64,000 nt of DNA from Bacteroidota bacterium. GTDB taxonomy: Bacteria > Bacteroidota > Bacteroidia > Chitinophagales > Saprospiraceae. The DNA lies in NCBI GenBank assembly GCA_016124585.1, contig WGNL01000018.1, positions 124,001-188,000 of the forward strand. The letters are read 5' to 3'. The notes under the pieces are model-generated. The model was not told the origin of the DNA. It saw nothing but the letters and a program-made list of their open reading frames with translations, and ran no database searches. A program made the translations under genes and the position numbers. Shown here piece by piece: positions 22,757 to 31,884 of this stretch. Position 1 is the first letter of the stretch. Every line of letters starts with the position of its first letter.

Positions 22757-25528
22757 ATGAATCGAAAGCACAACTTACTAGGCTTGGCAATGCTAGGCTT
22801 GGCGCTCATTTTCTGTGGAGTTGCCCAAGGGCAAAATGCCGCAAAAAAAGAAATCAAACTGCCCCAAGGCGTTGAGAAAGTGACAACTGTAGAAGGTATC
22901 ACCGAGTACGTACTGACGAGCAATGGGCTACATTTTCTGCTCTTCCCCGATCAGTCTAAACCGACTATCACTGTCAATATCACCTACCTGGTGGGAAGCC
23001 GCCACGAGGGGTATGGTGAAACTGGTATGGCACACTTGCTGGAGCACATGGTGTTCAAAGGCACGCCAAACCACACCAATATCCCGCAAGAACTTACTGA
23101 GCACGGTGCACGCCCTAACGGCACGACTTGGTACGATCGCACGAACTATTTCGAGACCTTCAACGCCACCGATGAAAACCTGAAGTGGGCCCTTGACATG
23201 GAGAGCGACCGTATGGTGAACTCGTTCATTGCGAAGAAAGACCTTGAAAGCGAAATGACTGTGGTTCGCAATGAGTTCGAGAGAGGTGAAAATGACCCAT
23301 CTAGCGTGTTGATGGAGCGAGTGCTTAGCACGGGCTACCTCTGGCACAATTACGGCCATTCGACCATCGGTGCACGCGCCGACCTCGAAAACGTGCCCAT
23401 CGAGCGGCTCCAAGCTTTTTACCACAAATACTATCAGCCGGACAACGCCGTGCTGGTCGTTGCAGGCAAAATTGACCAAGAAAAAACACTGGAATTGGTG
23501 AAGGAGTATTTTGGTAAAATACCGAAACCGACCCGTGAACTAATCCCCACCTATACCAAAGATCCCACACAGGATGGCGAACGCAGCGTGACGCTACGCC
23601 GCACGGGCGATGTGCAAGTGGCTTCCTGCCTTTACCATACCCCTCCTGGTGCGCACCCTGAGTATGCCGCCGTGGCAGTTTTGGATGAAATACTAACAAA
23701 CGAGCCGTCTGGCAGACTTTACAAGGCTCTGGTTGAAACAAAGAAGGCGGCAACTGTCTGGTCCTTTGCGCCAGCTCTAAAAGAAGGTGGCTTCATGTAC
23801 ATCAATGCTGATGTACGGCAGGAAAACTCACTGGAGGATGCTCAAGCCACCATGCTGAAGGTGTTGGATGAACTCACCACGAATCCGCCAACGGCTGAAG
23901 AAGTGGACCGAGCAAAGAAACGTATCCTGAAAGATTGGGAACTTGGCTTCAAAAGTTCTGCATCGGTGGGCTTGCGGGCCAGCGGGTACATCGCTATGGG
24001 TGACTGGCGATTGGCTTTCCTCTTCCGTGACAATGTGGAGGAAGTGAAGGTTGAAGATGTGATTGCGGTAGCAAAAAAATACTTCAAGCCTTCCAACAGG
24101 ACAACGGGCTTGTTCATTCCGGACAAAAACCCAGACCGCTCGGATATTCCGGATGCACCAAACCTTGCTACTTTGCTGGCTAACTACAAGGGCAAAGAGG
24201 CCATTGCCGAAGGTGAGGACTTTGACCCTGCACCTGAGAACATTGAAAAACGGACTACCCGTGGCGAAGCAACTGACAAGAGCATCGAATTTGCTTTTTT
24301 ACCGAAGGAAACAAGGGGCAACAGCGTGTCTGCCCGCATGACAATGCGGTTTGGAGATGTGAACAGCCTCAAGGGCCAAGATGTGGCCGCCTCGTTCACT
24401 GCCATGATGCTCGACAAGGGTACAAAAAACATGAACCACCAGCAAATACAGGACGAACTTGACAAATTGAAAGCTCGGGTGAATATTTTCGGTGGCGGCG
24501 GTACGACAAGCGTTAATATTGAAACAGACCATGACAACCTTCCCGCCGTGATGAAACTCGTAGGTGACATGCTCAAGAACCCGGCTTTTTCACAAGAAGA
24601 GTTTGAGAAACTGAAAGAGGAGCAACTGGCAGCCATCGAGTCGCAGCGAAGTGACCCACAGGCTTTGGCATTCACCAGCTTCCGTCGTACGATGAACCCG
24701 TATCCCAAAGACGACATCCGCTACATTATGACACTGGACGAAGAGGCTGAGGCGGTGAAAAATTTGAAATTGGAAGATGTGAAGGCGTTTTACAATAAAT
24801 TTTATGGAACAACAGATGCGACAATAGCTGTGGTTGGCGATTTTGACCAAGCTGCCGTGAAAAAGGTGACGATGGAGCAGTTCAGTAACTGGAAAAGTCC
24901 AGCAGGTTACACCCGGGTTCCATCGCCTTACAAAGAAGTGAAGGCTAACAGTGAGAGCATCAATACGCCGGATAAGGCGAATGCTGTTTTTTTAGCGGGC
25001 ATGCCACTCAATATCAGCGATACCGACCCAGATTACCCAGCACTCGTGATGGGCAATTTTATGCTTGGTGGAGGTTTTTTAAATTCTCGCCTTGCAGTTC
25101 GAATCCGCCAAAAAGAGGGCCTAAGCTATGGTGTAGGCTCTGGACTGAGTGCCAGCAGCCAAGACAAGTCAGGAATGTTCCAAGCCTATGCGATATACGC
25201 TCCTGAGAACGCCGACAAATTGGAAGCGGCTTTTAAAGAAGAGATTGACAAGATGAGGACCGAAGGCTTTACTGCTGAAGAACTAGAAGCAGCAAAATCT
25301 GGCTATATTCAGAGCCGTGGCATGAACCGGGCTGAAGACCGTAGTCTCTCCTCCACATTAAATAGTTACCTACAGCTCGACCGTACCATGATGTGGGATG
25401 CCGATTTGGAGAAGAAAATCATGGCATTAACGCCAGCTCAAATCAATGCAGCTATGAAGAAGTATATAGATCCTACTAAGTTTGTTTACGTAAAGGCAGG
25501 CGATTTTGAAAAGGCAGCTAAACCTTAG
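22757..25528 (+). CDS. M16-family (pitrilysin-like) zinc protease, secreted
   Basis: I chose the ATG at 22757, since it starts a clean signal peptide (MNRKHNLLGLAMLGLALIF, cleavage near GVAQG-Q); earlier in-frame starts add non-signal residues. The 923-residue product is a tandem M16 protein. The N-terminal half carries the inverted zinc motif HLLEH near residue 93, with a downstream Glu in the SEMTVVRNEFERGEND region. The C-terminal half (from about 500) is the inactive-type M16 domain with VVGDFDQAAVK and a glycine-rich GGGFLNSRLAVRIRQKEGLSYG. Such proteases degrade peptides in the periplasm or at the envelope. It stands alone and ends at a bidirectional terminator. Confidence 0.93.
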   Translation: MNRKHNLLGLAMLGLALIFCGVAQGQNAAKKEIKLPQGVEKVTTVEGITEYVLTSNGLHFLLFPDQSKPTITVNITYLVGSRHEGYGETGMAHLLEHMVFKGTPNHTNIPQELTEHGARPNGTTWYDRTNYFETFNATDENLKWALDMESDRMVNSFIAKKDLESEMTVVRNEFERGENDPSSVLMERVLSTGYLWHNYGHSTIGARADLENVPIERLQAFYHKYYQPDNAVLVVAGKIDQEKTLELVKEYFGKIPKPTRELIPTYTKDPTQDGERSVTLRRTGDVQVASCLYHTPPGAHPEYAAVAVLDEILTNEPSGRLYKALVETKKAATVWSFAPALKEGGFMYINADVRQENSLEDAQATMLKVLDELTTNPPTAEEVDRAKKRILKDWELGFKSSASVGLRASGYIAMGDWRLAFLFRDNVEEVKVEDVIAVAKKYFKPSNRTTGLFIPDKNPDRSDIPDAPNLATLLANYKGKEAIAEGEDFDPAPENIEKRTTRGEATDKSIEFAFLPKETRGNSVSARMTMRFGDVNSLKGQDVAASFTAMMLDKGTKNMNHQQIQDELDKLKARVNIFGGGGTTSVNIETDHDNLPAVMKLVGDMLKNPAFSQEEFEKLKEEQLAAIESQRSDPQALAFTSFRRTMNPYPKDDIRYIMTLDEEAEAVKNLKLEDVKAFYNKFYGTTDATIAVVGDFDQAAVKKVTMEQFSNWKSPAGYTRVPSPYKEVKANSESINTPDKANAVFLAGMPLNISDTDPDYPALVMGNFMLGGGFLNSRLAVRIRQKEGLSYGVGSGLSASSQDKSGMFQAYAIYAPENADKLEAAFKEEIDKMRTEGFTAEELEAAKSGYIQSRGMNRAEDRSLSSTLNSYLQLDRTMMWDADLEKKIMALTPAQINAAMKKYIDPTKFVYVKAGDFEKAAKP

Positions 25529-25600
25529 TTGGAGTTTCAACACTAGGCAATTTTGAAAAGGCTGATAATCTTTTTACACTACTGTAATTTTATCAGCACA

Positions 25601-25637
25601 AAAAAACCGCCGCTGCAATTGCAGCGGCGGTTTTTTT
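25601..25637. terminator. Bidirectional intrinsic terminator
   Basis: AAAAAACCGCCGCTGCAA and TTGCAGCGGCGGTTTTTT form a perfect 18-bp palindrome. It separates the convergent M16 and PD40-protein genes and provides a U-run for each strand. Confidence 0.95.
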
Positions 25638-25705
25638 ATCAAAACTCTTGTTGAACAAGGCTAGTAGGCATTAGATGCAAACTATCACATGTTGAGCTGG
25701 AAATA

Positions 25706-27790
25706 TTACTGGCTAATCGTTTCTCCACGTTCACCATCCTTGTATTCCACAATAAAGGCATCAGAAAAGTCCTTGTTTGAATTGCGGATGTTGGGAAGGT
25801 CGGCACGAGCCTCATCCAAAGTAGCGTAATCGGCCACCATGACCCGGTAAAGGTTGCGATCGCTGTAAAATTCCTTGTCGATACGGCGCAAGTTTTTCAC
25901 ATTGCTGAAACGGGAATGGTTCAAGTCCACTTTTTTCAGAGCGATGATTTGGATTTTGTAGTAAGTTCCAGTCGTGAGTGGCGCAGCATTTATCGCATCA
26001 ACATTTGACTTTGTAGTGGTCGTTGCAACTACCTCTTTTTTAGGCGCTTCTGGTTTCAAGACTTCCTTTTTGGGAGTTTCCGGCTTCACAGTTTCCTTGG
26101 CTGGCATTTCTTTCTTGGCAACAGGCGCTGCCACTTTTTCATCCATTGCCAGTTTCTGCGCATCTTCTTTCATCGACTCCTCTTCGTTGCCACCGCCAAC
26201 ACCATAAGGCTCCATGTAAAGTGGTGCGCCAAAATCCGTGTAGGTGTTGTAGTCGTTGCTGTCAAATTCGTAGGAAGCTGCAAAAAAGCCATCTTTGGTC
26301 GCTTCGAGGGCGTACTTGTGCGAAGGTTCAATTGCAAAATCATAGTGGCCGTTGGAAGAAGCCACTTTCTTCATAAAGCGGCGCTGGCCCTTATCGTCTA
26401 TTTCATAAATCGCTACCTCCACGTCATCAAGTACTTCGCGGCTAGCTTTGCTGAACACTTCGCCACGCGCAGTGTATTGCACCACAGGCGTTTCGTAAGA
26501 AAAACTAAAAATGTCTTCGTCGGTAGTATTCACTTTTTCCATACCGTAACTACGATTGGAAACAATGAAGCCACCCTTTCCAGATGGTGTTTTTACAAAT
26601 GAAAAATCATCGGCTGGCGAGTTCAAAGGTGTACCAACATTCTCGGCAGTTTGCCATTGAGATTTTGATCCTTTTGTCTTGAAGATATCAAAACCACCTA
26701 TCGACACTTGACCATTTGAAGCAAAATACAAATTGCCTTCTATTTTGTCATAAAAAGGCGTGATTTCATCGCCTTTTGTATTCACGCGAGAACCGGCATT
26801 GATAGGCAATGTAAAATCGTTGGCATTGCTGCTGATTTCACGAGTGGTGTACCAAATGTCCATACCGCCCAACCCACCGTTGCGGTTAGATGAGAAGTAT
26901 AGTATCTCTGTATTGCCATCTTGAATGACGTTAGGCTGGGTAGTGGAAACATTTTGCTCATTGATGTAATCCGGTAGGCGCTCAGGTGAAGTCCAAGTTT
27001 TGCCAACCCGGCGGGTCACGAAGATTTCACAGTGCGTGGTCAAGCCGCCCCATTTTTCTTCTGACTTGCAAATGGTGAAATAAAATCGGGAAGCATCCGG
27101 TGTGAGCGTGCCATTGCAGAAATGGTCACCCTCGATAACTGGGAAATTATCAATCGGCTGTGACTTTCCCCAATCGCCGCCGGACTTGATACTGCGGTAT
27201 ATTTCTGCGCGTTTAGCCATAGTAGAGGAGAAGTAAAGTGCCTCATCGCTAAAAGCTATAGGTCCGAACTCCGTCTCTGGTGTGTTGATATTTGCACTGA
27301 GATGTTCCAGCACGATATTAGGATCGTCGCCTTTCATTGTGTATTGAGCAGCCAATTCACACCCACGCAGCTCGGTTTGAACCTGCTGTGAAATGGCGGT
27401 TTTATCAGGACCATTGTAGTTTCCGAGGAACTTGACAAACTCACTGCTGGCAGCTTCGTGCTCGCCGTTTTGCTTGAGGCAGCGGGCGTAGCGAAGGCCA
27501 ATGAGCGGGAAGGTAGCGTTGTCGTCCTTTACATTTTTCCAGACCTCGGCAGCGTTGCGATAGTCACGAATCGTGTAGAAACATTCGCCAGCCATGTAGG
27601 CTAGCTCCTTTTTCTTCGTTTTTTGCTTGAAAGCTGCACGGTAATGCTCTCCAGCATCAGCGTACTGGGCTTTTGCCTCAAGCTCGTCAGCTAGCTTGAC
27701 ATGTTTCTTCCAGCTAAGCTTGTCCTGCGCCTGTACATTAAAGGCAAGTAAGCATGCCGCAAATAGGGATAAAATGATGGGATTTTTCAT
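25706..27790 (-). CDS. Envelope protein with TPR, PD40 propeller, carboxypeptidase-regulatory-like and SPOR-like domains
   Basis: The 694-residue product has a signal peptide (MKNPIILSLFAACLLAFNVQAQ). TPR-like helices follow to about 140. A PD40 beta-propeller spans about 165-430, with repeats such as FGPIAFSDEALYFSS, LTPDASRFYFTICK, ILYFSSNRNGG and NLYFASNGQVSIGGFDIF. A carboxypeptidase-regulatory-like domain sits near 435-515, then a Lys/Pro/Glu-rich linker. The C-terminal 75 residues (YYKIQIIALKKVDL to DAFIVEYKDG) look SPOR-like. The first three modules match the architecture of PorE-type proteins of T9SS/gliding machinery, in which an OmpA peptidoglycan-binding domain closes the protein. 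Here a SPOR-like domain takes that place, so peptidoglycan binding is a reasonable inference. Function is otherwise unknown. Confidence 0.78.
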   Translation of the reverse strand: MKNPIILSLFAACLLAFNVQAQDKLSWKKHVKLADELEAKAQYADAGEHYRAAFKQKTKKKELAYMAGECFYTIRDYRNAAEVWKNVKDDNATFPLIGLRYARCLKQNGEHEAASSEFVKFLGNYNGPDKTAISQQVQTELRGCELAAQYTMKGDDPNIVLEHLSANINTPETEFGPIAFSDEALYFSSTMAKRAEIYRSIKSGGDWGKSQPIDNFPVIEGDHFCNGTLTPDASRFYFTICKSEEKWGGLTTHCEIFVTRRVGKTWTSPERLPDYINEQNVSTTQPNVIQDGNTEILYFSSNRNGGLGGMDIWYTTREISSNANDFTLPINAGSRVNTKGDEITPFYDKIEGNLYFASNGQVSIGGFDIFKTKGSKSQWQTAENVGTPLNSPADDFSFVKTPSGKGGFIVSNRSYGMEKVNTTDEDIFSFSYETPVVQYTARGEVFSKASREVLDDVEVAIYEIDDKGQRRFMKKVASSNGHYDFAIEPSHKYALEATKDGFFAASYEFDSNDYNTYTDFGAPLYMEPYGVGGGNEEESMKEDAQKLAMDEKVAAPVAKKEMPAKETVKPETPKKEVLKPEAPKKEVVATTTTKSNVDAINAAPLTTGTYYKIQIIALKKVDLNHSRFSNVKNLRRIDKEFYSDRNLYRVMVADYATLDEARADLPNIRNSNKDFSDAFIVEYKDGERGETISQ

Positions 27791-27892
27791 GATTGTTGTT
27801 TTGGAAATATGAATGCTGTTAAAAATAATTTTATCACAACCAGTTGGTTTGCAATTACTTATGAAAAACTGATTGATAAAAAGCCTTTTGTT

Positions 27893-28465
27893 TCAAACTT
27901 TTTGAAGGAGCTTCTCGATGACTTCGGGGAAGTGTCGATGCTCTAATCGATGGATTTTCTGGGCGATGTCTTCGGGCTGGTCACTTGGGCTGACGGAGCA
28001 TTTAGCCTGAAAAACAATATCGCCGTCATCGTAGTGATCGTTTACGAAATGGATAGTAATGCCGGTTTCAGTTTCACCTGCTTTTTTCACCGCTTCGTGT
28101 ACACGCATTCCGTACATCCCCTTGCCACCATATTTTGGCAACAATGCTGGGTGAATATTGACCATTCGATTTTCAAATGCCTGAACGAGGTACCTTGGCA
28201 CCAACCACAAAAAGCCCGCCAATACCACAAAATCGATAGAAAATTTATTAAAAAAAAATAAAATGTTTTCAGTTTGGTAAAAATACGTTCGATCGATTAC
28301 CAAGGTTGGGATGTCATTTTCGCGAGCCATGTCCAAAACAGGCGCATCGGCTTTGTTCGAAACTATTAGGCTTACGGTTATATCTTGGTTATGTTTGAAG
28401 TGTTCGACGATTTTTTTGGCGTTGGAGCCAGTGCCAGAGGCGAAAATGGCAATGTAACGATGCAT
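27893..28465 (-). CDS. purN: Phosphoribosylglycinamide formyltransferase
   Basis: The ATG at 28465 gives the normal N-terminus MHRYIAIFASGTGSNAKKI with the phosphate-binding loop; the longer frame adds 14 unlikely residues. The 190-residue length is normal. Catalytic residues are visible: NIHPALLPKYGG carries the Asn and His, and HFVNDHYDDGDIVFQ the Asp. PurN moves a formyl group from 10-formyl-tetrahydrofolate to GAR in purine synthesis, in the cytoplasm. No other pur genes are adjacent. A -7 promoter element lies only seven bases upstream. Confidence 0.95.
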   Translation of the reverse strand: MHRYIAIFASGTGSNAKKIVEHFKHNQDITVSLIVSNKADAPVLDMARENDIPTLVIDRTYFYQTENILFFFNKFSIDFVVLAGFLWLVPRYLVQAFENRMVNIHPALLPKYGGKGMYGMRVHEAVKKAGETETGITIHFVNDHYDDGDIVFQAKCSVSPSDQPEDIAQKIHRLEHRHFPEVIEKLLQKV

Positions 28466-28471
28466 ATTTGA

Positions 28472-28479
28472 CAAATATA
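28472..28479 (-). promoter_or_regulatory. Candidate -7 promoter element of purN
   Basis: On the minus strand the sequence is TATATTTG, followed by TCAAAT and then the ATG. Transcription would begin at or next to the start codon, so purN may be leaderless. Confidence 0.45.
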
Positions 28480-28823
28480 ATCCTTTGAACACTGTTGTTA
28501 AAAACATTGCCCGGAATATTTATGGATAAGATTCAGTCTAAATTTTAAAAAACAAGTTAACTTTGAACGCACCGACCTGCTTCGGCCAATCCTTCCAAAA
28601 TAGGACTTAAATGGCCGCAAACTTTCACAACAACTATTGAGAAAACTATCTTTGCGCACCTGTTTTTAACGGTGTTTTATTTTTTTATAAAATCCGTTGA
28701 TAATCAATTTTTTATAAATAAATTAAGTCTTTATACTAAATTGAAACAAGGCTATTTTTGAAACGTAACGAATCTGGTATGCAGCGCAGGCTTTCGCTCC
28801 CAAGCCGCTGAAATCAACATAAC
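28480..28823. other. Intergenic region between purN and leucyl aminopeptidase genes
   Basis: No gene was seen. The region is very AT-rich and holds two matches to TAnnTTTG on the plus strand: TATCTTTG at 28647-28654 (followed by CGC, the better one) and TATTTTTG at 28753-28760. It also contains the 24-base stretch at 28599-28622 that resembles 21627-21652. Confidence 0.6.
28647..28654 (+). promoter_or_regulatory. Candidate -7 promoter element of the pepA-hpt cluster
   Basis: TATCTTTG followed by CGC matches the element seen before the tRNA and DUF5606 genes. It would give a leader of about 165 bases. A second match at 28753-28760 would give about 60 bases. Confidence 0.4.
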
Positions 28824-30323
28824 ATGCAAATAACGATTAGCCACGGCGAAACTTCTAAAACCGAAGCCTTCATTGTGCCAATTGCACAAAATTCTAACTT
28901 GGACACCATTTTTTCGCTGCTGGCTGAAAAAACCAACTTACCTGCTGAGTTGATTTGGAACGACTTCAAAGCTACATCCAGAGAAGTACAAACCCTCTAT
29001 TTCACAGAAAACAATCAAAGTAAACGAATTTATTTACTTGGTCTGGGCGAATCCCCCCGGAGCATTGACGTACTAAATGCCTTTCGTTCCTTTGTCTTCA
29101 AACGCAAAGCTAATTTGCCCGTCAATCTTGGGGTAAGTTTTTTGTATAAAAATGCCCCCGAGAACCCAGCCACTTGGGTGGAGGCTAGTGTAAACGGACT
29201 CCTGTTGGGCCGCTACGATATCGGACTTTACAAAACAGTTAAAAAAACTGAAGACGACGCTCTTGATTTCAATATTGAAATCAATATTGCTGAAGAGCAC
29301 TTTGTAACCGCAAGCAACGCCTTCAAAAAAGGTGAGGCATTTGCAGCCACACATGCCGAGATATTCAACCTCGTAAACGCTCCTGCGAACAAAAAAACAC
29401 CGCAAATACTGGCCGATTGGGCTGTAAAATCAGGTGCAAAACATGGCTACAACGTCAAGGTTTTTGACGAAAAACAGATACATGAAATGGGCCTCCACGC
29501 CCTTATCTCTGTGAACCGTGGCAGTGAAAACCCTCCAGCTTTTATCGTGATGGAGTATTTGCCATCCAGTGGAAAAGTGCATGGCAAGATTGGTTTAGTC
29601 GGCAAAGGCGTGACTTTCGACACTGGCGGACTATCCATTAAGCCCAGCACAAACATGCACTACATGAAGTCTGATATGGGTGGTGCTGCTGCCGTATTTG
29701 GCACTCTCGAAATGGCAGCTAAATTGCAACTTCCGATGCACATCATTGGCGTAGTGCCCACCACAGAAAACTCTGTAGATGCTTTTTCTACAAAGCCTGG
29801 TGATGTAATTGGTTCTTACCAAGGCAAGACAATTGAAGTAATCGACACCGACGCCGAGGGCAGGCTCATCCTTGCTGATGGCCTGACATACACAGTGCGT
29901 CACTACAACCCAGACGTGCTTATCGACCTTGCCACGCTAACGGGTTCCTGCATCCGAACGCTCGGCACATACGCTGGGGGGTTGTTTTCTAACAACGATG
30001 AATTGGTTGATAAACTGAATCTAGCTGGCGAGCGAACTGGCGAACGGCTTTGGCGACTACCGCTCTGGGACGACTACCGCAAGGAGCTAAAATCGGATGT
30101 GGCAGATATTAAAAATTTCAGCGGCAACCCTGCAGCGGGTGCCATCACAGCTGCAAAATTCCTAGAAGATTTCATCGAAAAACATCCGGCCTGGGCGCAC
30201 ATGGACATTGCTGGCGTGGCTGTCATGGATTCAGAGTTCTCTTCTCAAAAAAGTGCTACAGGCTTTGGCATCCGAATGCTGATTGATTACATGGAGGGGT
30301 TAATTGACGCAGCAAAAGCTTGA
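28824..30323 (+). CDS. pepA: Leucyl aminopeptidase, M17 family
   Basis: The 499-residue protein has the two-domain M17 layout: a variable N-terminal domain (to about 180) and a catalytic domain. Metal and active-site motifs are GLVGKGVTFDTGGLSIKPS (Lys and Asp), MKSDMGGAAAV (second Asp) and the family hallmark TDAEGRLILADGLTY (Asp, Glu and Arg; classic form NTDAEGRL). It hydrolyses N-terminal Leu and other residues from peptides as a cytoplasmic hexamer. It heads a plus-strand group with hpt 88 bases downstream. Confidence 0.95.
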   Translation: MQITISHGETSKTEAFIVPIAQNSNLDTIFSLLAEKTNLPAELIWNDFKATSREVQTLYFTENNQSKRIYLLGLGESPRSIDVLNAFRSFVFKRKANLPVNLGVSFLYKNAPENPATWVEASVNGLLLGRYDIGLYKTVKKTEDDALDFNIEINIAEEHFVTASNAFKKGEAFAATHAEIFNLVNAPANKKTPQILADWAVKSGAKHGYNVKVFDEKQIHEMGLHALISVNRGSENPPAFIVMEYLPSSGKVHGKIGLVGKGVTFDTGGLSIKPSTNMHYMKSDMGGAAAVFGTLEMAAKLQLPMHIIGVVPTTENSVDAFSTKPGDVIGSYQGKTIEVIDTDAEGRLILADGLTYTVRHYNPDVLIDLATLTGSCIRTLGTYAGGLFSNNDELVDKLNLAGERTGERLWRLPLWDDYRKELKSDVADIKNFSGNPAAGAITAAKFLEDFIEKHPAWAHMDIAGVAVMDSEFSSQKSATGFGIRMLIDYMEGLIDAAKA

Positions 30324-30411
30324 TTTTCTTACCAGTTTTTCTTCCTAAAAGCCAAAATGGCTTTCCTTCGCCAATGTGACTCTCCAACTAATTGGGTAGC
30401 CACACGAATTA

Positions 30412-30954
30412 ATGAAAAAAAATATCACTGCTCATGGCCTAAGTTTCGAGCCGTTCATCAGCGAAGCGGAAATAAATACTAGGGTCGAAGCACTCAGCAG
30501 TCAAATCCGGCAGCAGTATGAGGGCAAACAACCGTTGTTCATTGTCGTACTGAATGGGGCTTTTGTTTTTGCAGCCGATTTGATACGGGCCTGCGACATT
30601 GCTTGTGAAGTGACATTCGTTCGACTCGCCTCCTACGAGGGCACAGCCTCTACCGGAAAGGTTGCTACTGTGTTGGGACTTGATTTTGATGTTAAAAACC
30701 GCCACCTCATCGTCGTGGAGGACATTGTAGACTCAGGACGGACGCTTTATCATTTCATGGGGGAATTAAAAAAAAAGGAGCCCGCCTCTATATCACTTGT
30801 AGCTTTGCTTCTTAAGCCTGATGCGCTACAATTCTCTGTTAAAATAGATTATCTCGGTTTCGAAATCCCCAATAAGTTTGTCGTAGGCTATGGTCTCGAC
30901 TATAATGGGCTTTGCCGAAATTTGCCAAGCATTTACCAGCTTAAAGACAGGTAA
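30412..30954 (+). CDS. hpt: Hypoxanthine phosphoribosyltransferase
   Basis: The 180-residue protein has the type I phosphoribosyltransferase PRPP motif in VVEDIVDSGRTLYHF and the family loop FVRLASYEGTASTGKV. VVGYGLDYNGLCRNLPSIY at the C-terminus is typical of Hpt. It makes IMP (and usually GMP) from the free base and PRPP in purine salvage. It lies between pepA and an inositol-phosphatase-like gene on the same strand. The ATG at 30412 starts right at the expected N-terminus, though the first residues (MKKNITAHGLSFEPFIS) are slightly variable in the family. Confidence 0.93.
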   Translation: MKKNITAHGLSFEPFISEAEINTRVEALSSQIRQQYEGKQPLFIVVLNGAFVFAADLIRACDIACEVTFVRLASYEGTASTGKVATVLGLDFDVKNRHLIVVEDIVDSGRTLYHFMGELKKKEPASISLVALLLKPDALQFSVKIDYLGFEIPNKFVVGYGLDYNGLCRNLPSIYQLKDR

Positions 30955-31034
30955 TGAAAAAGTGGGAAAGTAGAGTCAAGAAAAAATTTCAACACTGCCT
31001 ATATCCTTAATTTTTAATCATCACAACTTCAATA

Positions 31035-31835
31035 ATGAATACCAACGAACTGGAATTGCTTTGCCAAAAAACCTGCTCCCTCGTAACCGCCGTCGCCGAT
31101 TTCATCCGGGGTGAAGTGGGCAAGGTGGGTGCTGAAAAAATTGAGGTGAAAGCCCTTAACAGCCTAGTCAGCTACGTAGACAAAACCGCCGAACGCCGGC
31201 TGGTGGCAGGCTTGAGCGAGTTGTTGCCAAGCTCGACTTTCCTGACTGAAGAAGGAACCGTGGAACAAGCTGCTGGGGAATTCCAATGGATAATTGACCC
31301 ATTGGACGGCACAACCAATTTCCTACACCAGCTCCCCTACTTCGCCGTTAGCGTGGCATTGCGGCAGCAGGAAGAAATTGTGCTTGGGATTGTTTACGAA
31401 GTGAACCACCACGAATGTTATTATGCTTGGAAAAATGGCGGCGCTTGGTTGAACGGCTTGCGGATTCAGACATCCACTACTGATAGCCTTGCTGACTCGT
31501 TGGTAGCTACTGGTTTTCCTTACCGGGAGTTTGAGACAATGGAAGCTTACATGAAAACATTGCGCTACTTAATGGCCAATACCCGTGGCCTCAGACGTTA
31601 TGGGGCTGCAGCTGTTGACCTTGCCTATGTCGCTTGTGGTCGTTTTGACTCGTTCTTTGAATACGGACTAGCCGCTTGGGACGTTGCAGCGGGCGTACTG
31701 CTGGTACAAGAAGCTGGTGGCCGGGTTAGCGATTTTGACGGAGGTGACGACTATGTTTTTGGAGGAAGGTTATTAGCCGCTGCGCCAGGAGTGTTTGATG
31801 AAATGCTAGAGGTGGTTAACACCAAGAATAAATAA
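31035..31835 (+). CDS. Inositol monophosphatase family protein
   Basis: The 266-residue protein has the metal-dependent phosphatase motifs of the IMPase superfamily: a Glu in FLTEEGTVEQ, the hallmark WIIDPLDGTTNFLHQ, and AAWDVAAGVLLVQEAGG near the C-terminus. Substrates in the family include inositol phosphates, 3'-phosphoadenosine nucleotides (CysQ) and fructose bisphosphate. The HQLPYFAVSVAL stretch is most like SuhB-type IMPases. Substrate is not provable from sequence. It closes the plus-strand pepA-hpt group and is followed by a bidirectional terminator. Confidence 0.92.
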   Translation: MNTNELELLCQKTCSLVTAVADFIRGEVGKVGAEKIEVKALNSLVSYVDKTAERRLVAGLSELLPSSTFLTEEGTVEQAAGEFQWIIDPLDGTTNFLHQLPYFAVSVALRQQEEIVLGIVYEVNHHECYYAWKNGGAWLNGLRIQTSTTDSLADSLVATGFPYREFETMEAYMKTLRYLMANTRGLRRYGAAAVDLAYVACGRFDSFFEYGLAAWDVAAGVLLVQEAGGRVSDFDGGDDYVFGGRLLAAAPGVFDEMLEVVNTKNK

Positions 31836-31870
31836 AAAATCGGCAAGCCGCCAGCACAGCTTGCCGATTT
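31836..31870. terminator. Bidirectional intrinsic terminator
   Basis: AAATCGGCAAGC and GCTTGCCGATTT form a perfect stem between the convergent inositol-phosphatase-like gene and the giant secreted protein gene. Confidence 0.9.
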
Positions 31871-31884
31871 CACCTAAAATCAAT

